Shown: positions 9,232 through 19,219, counted from the stretch's first letter. The stretch is DNA of 64,000 nt from Blautia wexlerae DSM 19850 (GCF_025148125.1 NZ_CP102267.1:3048501-3112500); one strand, 5' to 3'. Numbers and translations are program-made. Notes: generated by a model from the sequence alone, not told the origin.

Positions 9232-10416
9232 TTATTTATTCTGTTTTTTCATGAAATCTTCATATAATGGAGACATGCTTCTTAAGTGCGCTACAATTTC
9301 TTTCAATCTGTCCACTACGAAATCTACATCTTCCATTGTTGTCTCTTCGCTGAGTGTCATACGCAGAGAACCATGTGCAATCTCGTGCGGAAGTCCGATT
9401 GCAAGAAGTACATGGGACGGATCAAGAGAACCTGATGTACAGGCTGATCCGCTGGATGCACAGATTCCATAATTATCCAGCATCAGCAGGAGAGATTCGC
9501 CCTCAACAAACTGGAAGCTGACATTTACGTTATTCGGAAGACGTTTTATACGGTCACCGTTTACTTTTACATAAGGAATCTCTGTCTCAATTCTGTGGAT
9601 CAGATGATCTCTGATAGCGATTTCTTTGTCAGTACGTTCTTTCATGGATGCATTTGCACGCGCTGCTGCTACACCGTATCCAACGATTCCCGGCACATTC
9701 TCTGTACCTGCACGACGTTTACGTTCCTGTGCACCGCCATGTACAAAGGAACGGATTTTAACACCCTTACGAATGTAGAGGAAACCGATTCCTTTTGGTC
9801 CATTGATCTTATGTCCGCTGGAGCTCAACATATCAATATTGCATTCATCCACATTGATCGGAACCTGACAGAATGCCTGAACAGCATCTGTGTGGAAAAG
9901 CACTCCATGCTCTTTTGCGATACGTCCGATTTCCTTGATCGGCTGGATAGAACCAATCTCGTTGTTTGCAAACATTACAGAAATCAGGATTGTTTCCGGT
10001 GTGATTGCTTTCTCAAGTTCATCCAGTTTTACAATACCGTTCTCGTCTACATCTACATATGTGATCTTTGCACCGCGTTTCTCCAGATATTCACAGGTAT
10101 GAAGAATTGCATGATGCTCGATCTTTGTTGTGATGATGTGGTTTCCTTTTGATTTATATGCTTCAAAGGTAGCCTTCAGAGCCCAGTTATCAGACTCGGA
10201 ACCACCTGCTGTGAAATAAATTTCTTCTTTCTTTGCTCCAAGAACTTCCGCGATCTGCTCTCTTCCTTTGGTGATCGCCTCTTTGCTCTTGCCTGCAAAA
10301 TCATAAATACTGGACGGGTTGCCATAATATTCTGAAAAATATGGCAGCATTGCCTGGACAACCTCCGGTGCTGTTTTAGTTGTTGCTGCATTGTCCAGAT
10401 AAATCATTTTTCCCAT
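9232..10416 (-). CDS. nifS: Cysteine desulfurase, NifS/IscS family
   Basis: PLP enzyme that removes sulfur from cysteine for Fe-S cluster assembly. The 394 residues contain the PLP lysine in SSGHKINGPKG (Lys203), GGSESDNWA near 71-79, the PLP-phosphate His/Asp motif HTDAVQ, and the persulfide Cys326 in SGSACTSGS. Length and motifs fit group I desulfurases. It sits between the Rrf2-type regulator (17 bases upstream) and nifU, so supply of the NifU scaffold is the likely job. Confidence 0.96.
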   Translation of the reverse strand: MGKMIYLDNAATTKTAPEVVQAMLPYFSEYYGNPSSIYDFAGKSKEAITKGREQIAEVLGAKKEEIYFTAGGSESDNWALKATFEAYKSKGNHIITTKIEHHAILHTCEYLEKRGAKITYVDVDENGIVKLDELEKAITPETILISVMFANNEIGSIQPIKEIGRIAKEHGVLFHTDAVQAFCQVPINVDECNIDMLSSSGHKINGPKGIGFLYIRKGVKIRSFVHGGAQERKRRAGTENVPGIVGYGVAAARANASMKERTDKEIAIRDHLIHRIETEIPYVKVNGDRIKRLPNNVNVSFQFVEGESLLLMLDNYGICASSGSACTSGSLDPSHVLLAIGLPHEIAHGSLRMTLSEETTMEDVDFVVDRLKEIVAHLRSMSPLYEDFMKKQNK

Positions 10417-10433
10417 TTTCTTGTCCTCCTGTT

Positions 10434-10910
10434 TTATTTAAGTATGTCCGGTACATTTTCTTCCATGCCCTGACTTTCCATTTTTTCTTCATGTACTCTT
10501 CTGCTTTCCTCGATCAGCTGACCAAGCATCAGGGTATCGACAGCGCTTGTAATACTGTCATTGATTCTCTTCCAGACGAGTTTTGCCACACATACATCAC
10601 TGCCATGGCAGGTTCCGTCATTCTCAATCCCGGGACAGGCTGCTGCTTCCAGGCTGCCTTCCAGCACACGCAGGACTTCACCGACCGAGATCTCATCTGC
10701 CGGCTTGCCAAGCTGGTATCCGCCGTAAGCCCCTCTGCTGCTCTTTACCAGACCGGCCTTCTTAAGCATGGCCATAAGCTGTTCGAGGTAGCTTGTGGAA
10801 ATGTCCTGTCTCTCCGCAATACTCTGTAAAGATATAGCTTCATTCTCACTGTGCAAACCAAGATCTATCAGTGCTTTCAAGCCATAACGGGCTCTTGTTG
10901 AGAGTTTCAT
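10434..10910 (-). CDS. iscR: Rrf2-family regulator, IscR-like
   Basis: Winged-helix regulator that probably senses Fe-S status and controls the nifS-nifU genes behind it. The 158 residues start with MKLSTRARYGLKALIDL, typical of Rrf2, and carry SYLEQLMAMLKKAGLVKSSRGAYGGY (helix-turn-helix and wing, about 40-66). Three cysteines (92, 101, 107) lie in the region that binds the cluster in IscR. CymR-type members lack these cysteines, so an Fe-S sensor is favoured. It is first in the operon and has its own promoter; autoregulation is inferred. Confidence 0.9.
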   Translation of the reverse strand: MKLSTRARYGLKALIDLGLHSENEAISLQSIAERQDISTSYLEQLMAMLKKAGLVKSSRGAYGGYQLGKPADEISVGEVLRVLEGSLEAAACPGIENDGTCHGSDVCVAKLVWKRINDSITSAVDTLMLGQLIEESRRVHEEKMESQGMEENVPDILK

Positions 10911-10960
10911 TTTCTCACCTCGTTTTTTAATTCCCAGTGTTTCCCTCGGATTTCATGATT

Positions 10961-10989
10961 ACTTTACCAGAAAGAAACCGTTCTGTCAA
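10961..10989 (-). promoter_or_regulatory. Promoter of the iscR-nifS-nifU operon
   Basis: On the minus strand a perfect TTGACA (10984-10989) is separated by 17 bases from TAAAGT (10961-10966), about 50 bases before the iscR start. Confidence 0.7.
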
Positions 10990-11097
10990 GGCTGTTTTGT
11001 TCATATATTGCTGTAAAGGCGTTTTGGCAGGTTACTGTTTTTTAGTCAGGCAGCTATTCGCAACCTGCTGCGCATGAAAAGGTCCGGATTTTTCATT

Positions 11098-12429
11098 ATG
11101 TCAAAAAAACTTTTTATCAAAGGAACTTTACTTCTTACATTTGCCGGTCTGTTAAGCAGACTTATGGGGTTCTTTTACAGAATATTCCTGTCACACACTA
11201 TTGGTGCACATGGGCTTGGTATCTTTCAGCTTATACTTCCACTGCAGATCCTGATCATGTCCATCTGCGCTTCCGGTATCCAGACTGCAATCTCCCGCCT
11301 CACTGCCGCAGAAAAAGTTTCTGAAAATCCCAGTCGTCATATCTCAGATTATTTTGTCGTGGGAACTGTATTTTCTGTTGTTTTCTCCCTGGTATTCTCC
11401 TGGTTTCTTTACAGCTATGCGGATTTCTGGGCAGTACAGATTCTGAAAGAACCACAGACCTCCGGTCTGATACGGATTCTTTCTCTGAGTATTCCGTTGA
11501 GTACACTTCATACCTGTATCAACAGCTATTATTTAGGAAGAAAACAGGCCGGATTTCCCGCAGGAGTCCAGCTTCTGGAACAGCTTTTCCGCACAGGCGG
11601 ATGCTACATTCTTTATCTGATCTGTGTATCGCAGGGGCGAAGCATCACTCCGGCAATTGCAGTCGGCGGAAATCTCATCGGGGAAATAGCCTCATCTTTT
11701 ATTTCTCTTTTCGCAGTCAGTATGCATTTTAAGGTCACACATTATAATATCCGGAATATCAGAAAACCGCTTTCTGTTCTCAGAAAATTGCTCCATATTT
11801 CCGTTCCTCTTACCATGAATAAAATACTGCTCACCCTTCTGGGAAGTATTGAAGTGATTCTTATACCTGCAAGGCTGCAAATGTCAGGACTTACTCCCAA
11901 AGATTCCCTGAGTGTTTACGGAATCTTTACAGGAATGGCACTTCCGCTTATTCTTTTCCCCGCTACGCTTACAAACTCGGCTGCTGCCATGCTGCTTCCC
12001 TCCATTACCCAGCTGCAGACTCTGGGGTATCAAAAGCGAATCCAATATGTGATTGGCAGGATTTTCCGATACTGTCTGCTGCTAGGCGGATCCTGCATGG
12101 TTTTTTTTCTGTTTCTTGGAGAATTTCTTGGAAATTTTCTGTTTCACAGTCAGACGGCCGGAATCTATATCCATACCATGTCCTATATCTGTCCTTTTCT
12201 GTACCTGAACACCACTCTCACCAGCGTACTCAACGGTCTTGGAAAACCCGGTATCTGCCTGCTGCACAGTGTGATCAGCGTCTGCATCCGGATCAGTTTC
12301 GTGCTGTTTGCAATCCCTGTCCTGGGAATCCGGGGATATCTGTACGGGATTCTCTGCAGCGAACTGGTGCTCAGCATCCTGCACAGCTTACAGATACTGC
12401 CAAACAACTATAGCAATCCCCGTAAATAA
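11098..12429 (+). CDS. SpoVB-like lipid/oligosaccharide flippase (MOP superfamily)
   Basis: Multi-spanning membrane protein of the polysaccharide flippase/MATE (MOP) superfamily, 443 residues with 12-14 hydrophobic segments. The opening MSKKLFIKGTLLLTFAGLLSRLMG aligns in position and pattern with SpoVB of Bacillus, a protein needed for spore cortex formation. Related Firmicutes proteins flip lipid-linked wall precursors. I place the start at 11098 because it matches the family N-terminus and a GGA motif lies 9 bases upstream; an in-frame ATG at 11074 has no ribosome site. No other sporulation gene is adjacent, so the spore role is an inference. Confidence 0.8.
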   Translation: MSKKLFIKGTLLLTFAGLLSRLMGFFYRIFLSHTIGAHGLGIFQLILPLQILIMSICASGIQTAISRLTAAEKVSENPSRHISDYFVVGTVFSVVFSLVFSWFLYSYADFWAVQILKEPQTSGLIRILSLSIPLSTLHTCINSYYLGRKQAGFPAGVQLLEQLFRTGGCYILYLICVSQGRSITPAIAVGGNLIGEIASSFISLFAVSMHFKVTHYNIRNIRKPLSVLRKLLHISVPLTMNKILLTLLGSIEVILIPARLQMSGLTPKDSLSVYGIFTGMALPLILFPATLTNSAAAMLLPSITQLQTLGYQKRIQYVIGRIFRYCLLLGGSCMVFFLFLGEFLGNFLFHSQTAGIYIHTMSYICPFLYLNTTLTSVLNGLGKPGICLLHSVISVCIRISFVLFAIPVLGIRGYLYGILCSELVLSILHSLQILPNNYSNPRK

Positions 12430-12489
12430 TTCATATTGATCAAGAGGCTTGATAGGATCGCAGAAAGTCATCCGAAAATATTTTGACTA

Positions 12490-12518
12490 TCGACATTCAG
12501 ATAAGAATGGTTTATAAT
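12490..12518 (+). promoter_or_regulatory. Sigma-A promoter of the DAHP synthase gene
   Basis: TCGACA (12490-12495) and a perfect TATAAT (12513-12518) are 17 bases apart, giving a leader of about 40 bases. Confidence 0.75.
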
Positions 12519-12563
12519 AAATCCCGAAAAAGTAAGACAAATAGACACAAAGGAGATATTACT

Positions 12564-13595
12564 ATGGGATTCGATTTTATCAAAAAATTACCAACCCCTG
12601 AAGAAATCCGTAATCAGTATCCCATTGATGCTGAAATTCAGGCTGTTAAAGATGCAAGAGATAAGGAACTGCGTGATGTTTTTACCGGAAAGTCCGATAA
12701 ATTCCTTGCAATCATCGGTCCTTGTTCAGCAGATAATGAAGATGCTGTTCTGGATTATCTTACCAGATTACGCAATGTTCAGGAGAAAATAGCTGACAAG
12801 GTTCTGATCGTTCCACGTGTTTATACAAACAAACCAAGAACAACAGGAGAAGGCTATAAAGGTATGGTTCACCAGCCGGATCCCGAGAAACAGCCAAATC
12901 TTCTTGCAGGGCTTGTGGCAATCCGTAAAATGCATATCCATGCAATCCGGACCAGTGGTATGACCTGTGCAGATGAGATGCTTTATCCGGAAAATTACCG
13001 TTACCTTTCTGACCTGCTTTCTTATGTGGCAGTAGGTGCACGTTCTGTGGAAGACCAGCAGCATCGTCTTACCGTCAGCGGCATGGAAGTTCCTGCAGGT
13101 ATGAAAAATCCAACCAGCGGTGATCTTGCAGTCATGCTCAATTCCGTTGTAGCAGCTCAGGGCGGACATCGTTTTATCTACAGAAGCTGGGAAGTAGAAA
13201 CAACAGGTAATGAACTGGCTCATACAATTCTCCGTGGTGCCGTAAATAAACATGGGGAGGCAATCCCGAACTATCATTATGAGGATCTTCGTCTTCTCTG
13301 GGAGAAATATCAGGAGAAAAATCTTAAAAATCCGGCGGTTATCGTTGATACCAACCACTCTAATTCTAATAAACAATATGACCAGCAGGTTCGTATTGCA
13401 AAAGAGGTTCTCCACAGCCGCCAGGTAGACCCAGAACTTCATACTCTGGTAAAAGGTCTTATGATCGAGAGTTATATTGAACCGGGAAATCAGAAAATCG
13501 GATGTGATCATATTTACGGAAAATCTATTACTGATCCATGTCTTGGATGGGAAGAATCTGAACGTCTTCTGTATACAATTGCTGAGATGTGTTGA
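12564..13595 (+). CDS. aroF: 3-deoxy-7-phosphoheptulonate (DAHP) synthase, class I
   Basis: Condenses phosphoenolpyruvate and erythrose-4-phosphate, the first step of the shikimate pathway. The 343 residues carry the AroF/G/H signatures IIGPCSADN, PRTTGEGYKGM, IRTSGMTCADEMLYPE and DTNHSNSNKQ. The protein belongs to the E. coli AroFGH type, in which the N-terminal segment binds the feedback amino acid; which amino acid cannot be told from sequence. The start at 12564 is fixed by AAAGGAG; the frame stays open further upstream but overlaps the promoter. Stand-alone gene, convergent with xerD. Confidence 0.96.
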   Translation: MGFDFIKKLPTPEEIRNQYPIDAEIQAVKDARDKELRDVFTGKSDKFLAIIGPCSADNEDAVLDYLTRLRNVQEKIADKVLIVPRVYTNKPRTTGEGYKGMVHQPDPEKQPNLLAGLVAIRKMHIHAIRTSGMTCADEMLYPENYRYLSDLLSYVAVGARSVEDQQHRLTVSGMEVPAGMKNPTSGDLAVMLNSVVAAQGGHRFIYRSWEVETTGNELAHTILRGAVNKHGEAIPNYHYEDLRLLWEKYQEKNLKNPAVIVDTNHSNSNKQYDQQVRIAKEVLHSRQVDPELHTLVKGLMIESYIEPGNQKIGCDHIYGKSITDPCLGWEESERLLYTIAEMC

Positions 13596-13715
13596 TCCGT
13601 TATTGTTTATAAACAACATTCTATATTTTCTGATCAGATGGATTGCTGTAATTACATTATCTGTGAATAGCACATGTTATGACATTACAGAAAAAAACTA
13701 TTCAGCCACCCACTG

Positions 13716-13765
13716 CTTATTGCTCTTCGCAACCTCCGCAGGGGACTTACTTGATTCAGTTAAAA
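13716..13765. repeat. ~50 bp intergenic repeat, copy 1
   Basis: The stretch that begins CTTATTGCTCTTCGCAACC and ends GATTCAGTTAAAA matches 59631-59681 at nearly every position. It lies between the convergent aroF and xerD genes, directly before the shared terminator. Confidence 0.8.
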
Positions 13766-13806
13766 AAGCTTCTATAAACTGTTCAAAACAGACTATAGAA
13801 GCTTTT
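13762..13806. terminator. Bidirectional terminator between aroF and xerD
   Basis: Arms 13762-13776 and 13793-13806 pair (AAGCTTCTATA / TATAGAAGCTT) and are flanked by an A run on the left and a T run on the right, so the hairpin can stop transcription from both sides. Confidence 0.9.
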
Positions 13807-13845
13807 TCATTTGACATTATAGCAATCCTCATAAATAATAAGTTT

Positions 13846-14730
13846 TTAATGACGTGGATGTGTTTTCATATACACATCACGCATTTTATTCATATTCATG
13901 CCCAGATAAACCTGCGTAGTGGAAATATCGGAATGTCCCAGCATTTCCTGAACGCTTCGTATATCCGCACCATTCTGCAGCATATGCACAGCAAAAGAAT
14001 GTCTCAATGTATGCGGGGCAATATCCCTTTTGATACCGGCATCATCCGCATATCCCTTTAATACTTTCCAGAATCCCTGACGGCTCATCGCTTTCCCTGA
14101 ACAATTTGTAAATAATGCTGTTTCTTTCTCATCTTTCACAAAAACAGTTCTGGCTGTTTGCAGATACCGTTCCATTGCCTTCTTGCATGGAATACCAATA
14201 GGGATAATTCTCTCTTTTCCATTCTCATTACAGACCACATATCCAAACTGGAGATTGACATCAAAAATCTGAAGATGAAGCATCTCACTGACTCTCATAC
14301 CTGTTGCATACAGCAATTCCAGCATTGCTGAATCTCTTATCCCCTTAGGGGTATCCAATTTCGGCTGCTGAAGTAATTTATCCACTTCTTCTATGGTAAG
14401 TATCTCAGGTGCCCTTTTCTCAACCTTCGGAGGTTTCAGGTTATCTGCCGGATCTTCTGCGATCACGCCTTCCTTCCACAGATACTGAAAAAATGCTCTC
14501 ATAGAAGCAACGCTTCTGGAAATGGAAGATGACGCAAACTTCTCACGTTCCATGTAACTGATATACCCTTCAAGCTCAAGTTCTTTTACATCTTTATAAT
14601 TTCTGATTCCCCGTTCCTTCAGAAATTCCGCCATTTTTTTCAGATCTCTTTGGTATGAGATCTCTGTATTTGCCGATGTTTTTTTTGTATTATGCAGATA
14701 TGTAATAAATTCCCTTATTTCTATGTCCAT
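13846..14730 (-). CDS. xerD: Tyrosine recombinase XerD
   Basis: Chromosome-dimer resolution recombinase acting at dif with its Xer partner. The 294 residues have the SAM-like N-terminal core-binding domain (about 1-100) and the catalytic set Arg146 (ATGMRVSE), Lys172, His240 and Arg243 (HTLRHSFA), His266 (LGHSD) and Tyr275. Length and motifs are those of chromosomal XerD, and no phage or integron genes adjoin. The spoIIM-like gene lies upstream on the same strand, a neighbour often seen in Clostridia. A strong own promoter is present. Confidence 0.92.
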   Translation of the reverse strand: MDIEIREFITYLHNTKKTSANTEISYQRDLKKMAEFLKERGIRNYKDVKELELEGYISYMEREKFASSSISRSVASMRAFFQYLWKEGVIAEDPADNLKPPKVEKRAPEILTIEEVDKLLQQPKLDTPKGIRDSAMLELLYATGMRVSEMLHLQIFDVNLQFGYVVCNENGKERIIPIGIPCKKAMERYLQTARTVFVKDEKETALFTNCSGKAMSRQGFWKVLKGYADDAGIKRDIAPHTLRHSFAVHMLQNGADIRSVQEMLGHSDISTTQVYLGMNMNKMRDVYMKTHPRH

Positions 14731-14850
14731 ATTCCCGTTTCCTTTTAATCAAAATATCCTCTGCCTGTAGCTCCTGCGATCAGACGAAAATTAATCCTCT
14801 TCGCAGTTTATCAGCAGAAAATCGTACTCTCTCCGATAAAATGTATATGT

Positions 14851-14879
14851 ATTATACTGTTTATTTTACATAAAATCAA
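14851..14879 (-). promoter_or_regulatory. Sigma-A promoter of xerD
   Basis: On the minus strand TTGATT (14874-14879) and a perfect TATAAT (14851-14856) have a 17-base spacer. Confidence 0.8.
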
Positions 14880-14949
14880 ACCTTTTTTTCGAGGAAAATC
14901 CTTGTATTTCAAGCTTTTTCAGCATCAAATACCATATGTCGGAGATTTT

Positions 14950-14984
14950 ATGACAACCAATACTAAATATAGTAAATATGTCAT
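14950..14984. promoter_or_regulatory. Nested palindrome at the 3' end of the spoIIM-like gene
   Basis: ATGACA / TGTCAT enclose ACTA-AATA-TAGT. It touches the stop codon of the spoIIM-like gene and lies upstream of the xerD promoter. It could be an operator or a weak hairpin; it has no T run like a terminator. Confidence 0.3.
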
Positions 14985-15577
14985 TAAAAAATTTTTATAT
15001 ATTTCAGAATAATGTCAATGATCAGAGGGTTCACATAGCATTCGATAAGTATTCCCAGAAAATATCCTACTGCTGCAATGCACATTTTTTTAAGATAAAT
15101 ACTGACTTCTCCGGAAATCAAACCTCTGTTTCTCCATATTTCTGATGATATCTTCCATTCCTGTTCCATAGAATAAAGCCAGACCGGAATGTAAAATAAA
15201 TATTGCGGCAGCAAAAGTCCCATTCCGATCACCCCGCCTGCAAATCCAAATTCCAGTATAGAAACAGTCATTATCATACCTGCATACAATCCTGATCCCA
15301 GAAGCGTTATAACAGCAAGCGGCGCACCAAAAACCGAAAATCCACAAATTATATTCAACAGATAAAAAACACCTCTGTATTTTAATATTTCTTTCAGATA
15401 TTCAATATTGCCTGTATTTTTTCCTGCAAATGTACTCAGAAAATATACCGATGCCCATGTTTTCTGCTGCCATTTTGCCTTCCAGATTATATTCGGTATC
15501 AGATTTCCGGCCAGAAATCCAAGAAGAAATAAAATAAGCGCAGGAAATTTTTTGGTTCCCATTCTGTTTTTCTTCAT
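14984..15577 (-). CDS. spoIIM: SpoIIM-like membrane protein
   Basis: Probable member of the SpoIIM family (DUF95), one of the three proteins of the DMP complex that drives engulfment during sporulation. The 197 residues contain about five hydrophobic segments (12-30, 68-95, 100-120, 125-145, 165-190), in line with the known topology of SpoIIM at about 210 residues. No catalytic motif is expected. The position immediately upstream of xerD on the same strand supports the call, because spoIIM-xerD neighbours are common in Clostridia. Sequence similarity by eye is modest, so this remains a likely rather than a certain assignment. Confidence 0.65.
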   Translation of the reverse strand: MKKNRMGTKKFPALILFLLGFLAGNLIPNIIWKAKWQQKTWASVYFLSTFAGKNTGNIEYLKEILKYRGVFYLLNIICGFSVFGAPLAVITLLGSGLYAGMIMTVSILEFGFAGGVIGMGLLLPQYLFYIPVWLYSMEQEWKISSEIWRNRGLISGEVSIYLKKMCIAAVGYFLGILIECYVNPLIIDIILKYIKIF

Positions 15578-15656
15578 TCTATCACCCTGTACCAGTTTAC
15601 TGAGAAATTCCAGGAAGTATTCCTGTCTTTACAAGAAAGAATCGTGTCCGGAGGGC

Positions 15657-15706
15657 TTTTTTATGTTATAGGAACATTACGGAGTAATTTCCCATAACAT
15701 AAAAAA
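15657..15706. terminator. Long hairpin upstream of the rny terminator
   Basis: TTTTTT-ATGTTAT-GGAA pairs with TTCC-ATAACAT-AAAAAA around an inner stem ATTAC-GGA-GTAAT; only one internal mismatch is visible. It abuts the rny terminator hairpin, forming a tandem pair, between rny and the divergently placed spoIIM-like promoter region. Confidence 0.6.
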
Positions 15707-15742
15707 ACTGCACAGACTGTATAAATACAATCTGCACAGTTT
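15701..15742 (-). terminator. Terminator after rny
   Basis: On the minus strand the arms AACTGtgCAG-AT-TG and CA-GT-CTGtgCAGTT pair with a two-base internal loop and are followed by seven T. Confidence 0.7.
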
Positions 15743-15790
15743 ATATCTGCAAAGAACTGTCCACGATAGTCCATAAAATGAACAATCATA

Positions 15791-17350
15791 TTATTTCGCA
15801 TAGTCAATCGCTCTGCTTTCACGTATCACATTGACTTTAATCTGACCGGGATATTCAAGTTCTGCTTCAATCTGTTTCGCAATATCGCGCGCAAGGAGAA
15901 CCATATCTGCATCATTAACATGCTCCGGCACTACCATTACACGTATTTCTCTTCCCGCCTGAATGGCAAAAGATTTATCAACACCTTTAAACTGGTTCGT
16001 AATATCCTCCAGTTGTTTCAGACGATTGGTATAAGTTTCCAGAGTTTCTCTTCTTGCACCAGGTCTCGCCGCTGAAATAGCATCTGCAGCCTGTACAATA
16101 CATGCGATCAGAGATTCCGGCTCACAGTCACCATGATGAGATGCGACCGTATTGATAACAATCTGGGATTCCTTATACTTCTTACAGAGATCCACACCAA
16201 TCTGAATATGAGATCCTTCTACTTCATGGTCAATTGATTTACCAATATCATGAAGAAGACCTGCTCTCTTAGCCATACGGACATCTACGCCAACCTCACC
16301 GGCCAGCATTCCGGATAACTGAGCTACCTCAATAGAATGTCTTAAAGCATTCTGTCCATAACTTGAACGGAACTTCATACGTCCAAGAAGTTTCAGTAAT
16401 TCAGGATGAATACCATGAACTCCAACGTCCATAGCTGCATTCTCACCATCTTCGCGAATCTGCGCTTCTACTTCTCTCTGGGCTTTCTCAACCATCTCTT
16501 CGATTCTGGCCGGATGGATACGTCCATCTACGATCAGTTTCTCAAGAGCTACACGTGCAACTTCACGACGGATCGGATCAAAAGCAGATAACACAACTGC
16601 TTCCGGTGTATCATCAATAATAAGATCCACACCTGTAAGTGTCTCAAGAGTACGGATATTACGGCCTTCACGACCAATAATCCTTCCCTTCATCTCATCG
16701 CTCGGAAGCTGAACAACCGAAATGGTAGTTTCAGCTACATGGTCAACTGCACATTTCTGGATGGCATTGACAACATATTCCTTAGCCTTCTTACCAGCTT
16801 CTTCCTTTGCCCTGCTTTCCAATTCCCTGTAAAGTCTGGCTACATCCACTTTTACATCATCTTCAACGGATCTGAGTAATTCTTCTTTTGCCTGTTCGGA
16901 GGTCAGACCTGAAACTCGTTCCAGTTCCTGTACTCCTTTTTGCTCAAGTTCTTCTACCCGTTTTTCTTTTTTCTGCACCTCAGCTGCTCTCGCTGTGCAT
17001 TCCGCTTCACGCTTCTCAACTGCATCTGCTTTCTTGTCAACCGCGGATTCTTTTGCTAATACACGATTTTCATATTTCTGCAGTTCGTTTCTTCGTTCCT
17101 TGGTTTCTTTCTCCAGTTCATTTTTTGTACGGAGAGATTCTTCCTTCACTTCCAATAAAGCTTCTCTTTTTTTAGTCTCAGCTGTTTTCAGAGCTTCATC
17201 TATGATGCTTCTTGCTTTGTCTTCTGCTGTCCCAACAATCTCGGCATCCTTCTGGATTTTATTGTTCACAGCGACTTTGCAAGTAACAGGAACTGCAATA
17301 AGTAGCGCGACTACCACAGCGACAATTGCAACAATAATTGTTGTTGTCAC
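15791..17350 (-). CDS. rny: Ribonuclease Y
   Basis: Membrane-anchored endoribonuclease that starts mRNA decay in Firmicutes. The 519 residues have an N-terminal membrane helix (about 4-24), a long Glu/Lys coiled coil (about 35-190), a KH domain with [15 protein letters not shown] (about 224-238), and an HD domain with HDIGKSID. The C-terminus reads [10 protein letters not shown] as in other RNase Y proteins. The start is GTG, fixed by an AAGGAGG ribosome site. It lies downstream of recA-recX on the same strand. Confidence 0.98.
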   Translation of the reverse strand: MTTTIIVAIVAVVVALLIAVPVTCKVAVNNKIQKDAEIVGTAEDKARSIIDEALKTAETKKREALLEVKEESLRTKNELEKETKERRNELQKYENRVLAKESAVDKKADAVEKREAECTARAAEVQKKEKRVEELEQKGVQELERVSGLTSEQAKEELLRSVEDDVKVDVARLYRELESRAKEEAGKKAKEYVVNAIQKCAVDHVAETTISVVQLPSDEMKGRIIGREGRNIRTLETLTGVDLIIDDTPEAVVLSAFDPIRREVARVALEKLIVDGRIHPARIEEMVEKAQREVEAQIREDGENAAMDVGVHGIHPELLKLLGRMKFRSSYGQNALRHSIEVAQLSGMLAGEVGVDVRMAKRAGLLHDIGKSIDHEVEGSHIQIGVDLCKKYKESQIVINTVASHHGDCEPESLIACIVQAADAISAARPGARRETLETYTNRLKQLEDITNQFKGVDKSFAIQAGREIRVMVVPEHVNDADMVLLARDIAKQIEAELEYPGQIKVNVIRESRAIDYAK

Positions 17351-17466
17351 AGGAGCACCTCCTTATTTAGTTTTCATTGTACAAATACAACAATACAAGT
17401 TTATCTTTTTTTCATACTTATGTCAAGTTTTTCAGGATAATTGTTTGAATATTTTTCCTATATTTA

Positions 17467-17493
17467 ATTACTGTTCGTTCTGTTCTCAGTAAT
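17467..17493. repeat. Degenerate fragment of the GTTACTG repeat family
   Basis: ATTACTGTTCGTTCTGTTCT is followed by CAGTAAT. This resembles the first 28 bases of the 144 bp repeat (GTTACTGTTCACTCCGTT...CAGTAAC). It lies between recX and rny. Confidence 0.45.
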
Positions 17494-17524
17494 ACATTTT
17501 GCGATGCACAGACAATGGAGTATA

Positions 17525-18118
17525 CTATGGTTCATCTGAATATGTATGTACAAGTCTGATATTCATATTCTCAAGAGTATCTGTAATGTCTGAATATCCA
17601 AATCCTCTTCTCACAAGATAACCATAGAGCCGACGCATTTTTTTCTCATCCAGCTCAGTATCCGGCGCATATTTCTTTTCTATGGTTCGATAGAGGATTT
17701 CTTTTTCATCAGGCATATTTAAGGCAGCCTCTTCCTCCCATGCATTTATCGCTGTTTTCCTGTCTATTCCCTTTCCCATAAGTTCCCGGATGATCTTCTG
17801 CCGGCTCTTTGTATCCATTCTGTATGCAATATAAGTTCTGGCATATCGTTCATCATCTATATATCCATAGGCTTCAACATATGTCAGAGCATGATCAACC
17901 GCCTGACTGGTAAATCCCGCCTGGCGCAATTTCTCTCTCAATCCCTTCTCCGTCCGATCCATATGTTCTAAGAGACGCATGGCTTTACGCCTTGCGTCTC
18001 TGTATTCTTCAGGTTTTTCCGTTAAATTTTTCTGTTGTTTCTGTACAGTCTGTCTCTTTAAAGCCTCTGCATTCCTGAGAAATTCTCTCAGATCTCCGGA
18101 TGAATTCCCCATGATCAC
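17525..18118 (-). CDS. recX: Regulatory protein RecX
   Basis: Small modulator that binds RecA filaments and restrains them. The 197-residue protein is made of the tandem three-helix RecX repeats, visible in [19 protein letters not shown] (about 60-78), [12 protein letters not shown] (around 90-102) and [15 protein letters not shown] near the end. The first 45 residues are a charged extension. Its start overlaps the recA stop by four bases (ATGA), so the two genes are translationally coupled and share the LexA-controlled promoter. Confidence 0.92.
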   Translation of the reverse strand: MIMGNSSGDLREFLRNAEALKRQTVQKQQKNLTEKPEEYRDARRKAMRLLEHMDRTEKGLREKLRQAGFTSQAVDHALTYVEAYGYIDDERYARTYIAYRMDTKSRQKIIRELMGKGIDRKTAINAWEEEAALNMPDEKEILYRTIEKKYAPDTELDEKKMRRLYGYLVRRGFGYSDITDTLENMNIRLVHTYSDEP

Positions 18119-19179
18119 TCCTCAGAAGCATCCGGTGCATCACCTGTTGCCGGCACCGGCTCTTTGGCCTGTCCTTCTTCATCCGGAAGAAGATGATAAT
18201 GGATTCTGACTTGCTTCTCAATCTCATCACAGATATCTGTATGCTCTTTCAGGAAAATCTTCGCATTTTCACGTCCCTGTCCGATCTTATCTCCGTTATA
18301 TGCGTACCATGCACCGCTCTTATTTACAATTCCACATTCCGCTGCCAGATCAAGAATATCTCCCTCTTTGGAAATGCCGGTTCCGAACATAATATCAAAT
18401 TCTGCCTGTTTAAACGGCGGAGCCACCTTATTCTTCACAACTTTGATTCTGGTGTGGTTTCCCACCATCTCACCGCCCTGTTTCAATGTCTCTACTCTGC
18501 GGACATCCATGCGGATAGATGAATAAAATTTCAGAGCACGCCCACCTGTCGTTGTCTCAGGATTTCCAAACATAACTCCAACCTTCTCACGCAGCTGATT
18601 GATAAAGATAACTACACAATTAGATTTACTGATCACTGCTGTAAGTTTACGGAGAGCCTGTGACATCAATCTGGCCTGAAGACCTACATGGCTGTCACCC
18701 ATATCTCCATCAATCTCCGCCTTCGGTACAAGTGCGGCAACCGAGTCAACGATCACAATATCCACAGCTCCGGAACGCACCATCGTCTCTGTGATCTCAA
18801 GTGCCTGTTCTCCATTGTCCGGTTGTGATATGTACAGGTTATCGATATCTACACCGATATTCTTTGCATAGACAGGATCCAGAGCATGTTCTGCATCAAT
18901 AAATCCGGCAATCCCGCCTCGTTTCTGCACTTCCGCAACCATGTGAAGTGCAACGGTTGTCTTACCGCTGGATTCCGGTCCGTAAATCTCGATGATACGT
19001 CCCTTGGGAACACCGCCTACTCCAAGTGCAATATCAAGACTTAAAGATCCGGTAGGGACTGTCTCCACCTGCATATTTGCTCCGGATTCCCCGAGTTTCA
19101 TGACTGATCCTTTCCCGTAATGTTTCTCAATCTGTCCAAGCGCTGCTTCCAGTGCTTTCTGCTTTTCTTCATTTATCAT
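18115..19179 (-). CDS. recA: Recombinase RecA
   Basis: ATP-dependent strand-exchange protein and co-protease for LexA. The 354 residues have the Walker A motif GPESSGKT (67-74), the linker [22 protein letters not shown], the DNA-binding loop region [19 protein letters not shown], and [30 protein letters not shown]. The C-terminus ends in an acidic tail typical of RecA. Promoter and LexA box are directly upstream; recX follows with overlap. Confidence 0.99.
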   Translation of the reverse strand: MINEEKQKALEAALGQIEKHYGKGSVMKLGESGANMQVETVPTGSLSLDIALGVGGVPKGRIIEIYGPESSGKTTVALHMVAEVQKRGGIAGFIDAEHALDPVYAKNIGVDIDNLYISQPDNGEQALEITETMVRSGAVDIVIVDSVAALVPKAEIDGDMGDSHVGLQARLMSQALRKLTAVISKSNCVVIFINQLREKVGVMFGNPETTTGGRALKFYSSIRMDVRRVETLKQGGEMVGNHTRIKVVKNKVAPPFKQAEFDIMFGTGISKEGDILDLAAECGIVNKSGAWYAYNGDKIGQGRENAKIFLKEHTDICDEIEKQVRIHYHLLPDEEGQAKEPVPATGDAPDASEE

Positions 19180-19205
19180 TTATTTTAATCTCCTTCAGCC
19201 CTTTA

Positions 19206-19219
19206 AGAACTTATGTTCG
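19206..19219 (-). promoter_or_regulatory. LexA (SOS) box of recA
   Basis: The plus strand reads AGAACTTATGTTCG; on the minus strand CGAACATAAGTTCT, one base from the symmetric Gram-positive LexA consensus CGAACRNRYGTTCG. It lies near the predicted transcription start of recA, where LexA would block transcription. Confidence 0.88.

Noticed and set aside
13477..14061. 194-codon plus-strand frame between aroF and xerD
   Set aside because: It crosses the terminator and runs antisense to xerD; composition does not resemble a protein.
13846..14730. Tyrosine recombinase as integrase of a mobile element
   Set aside because: Length, motifs and the spoIIM neighbour fit chromosomal XerD; no element ends or cargo genes are nearby.
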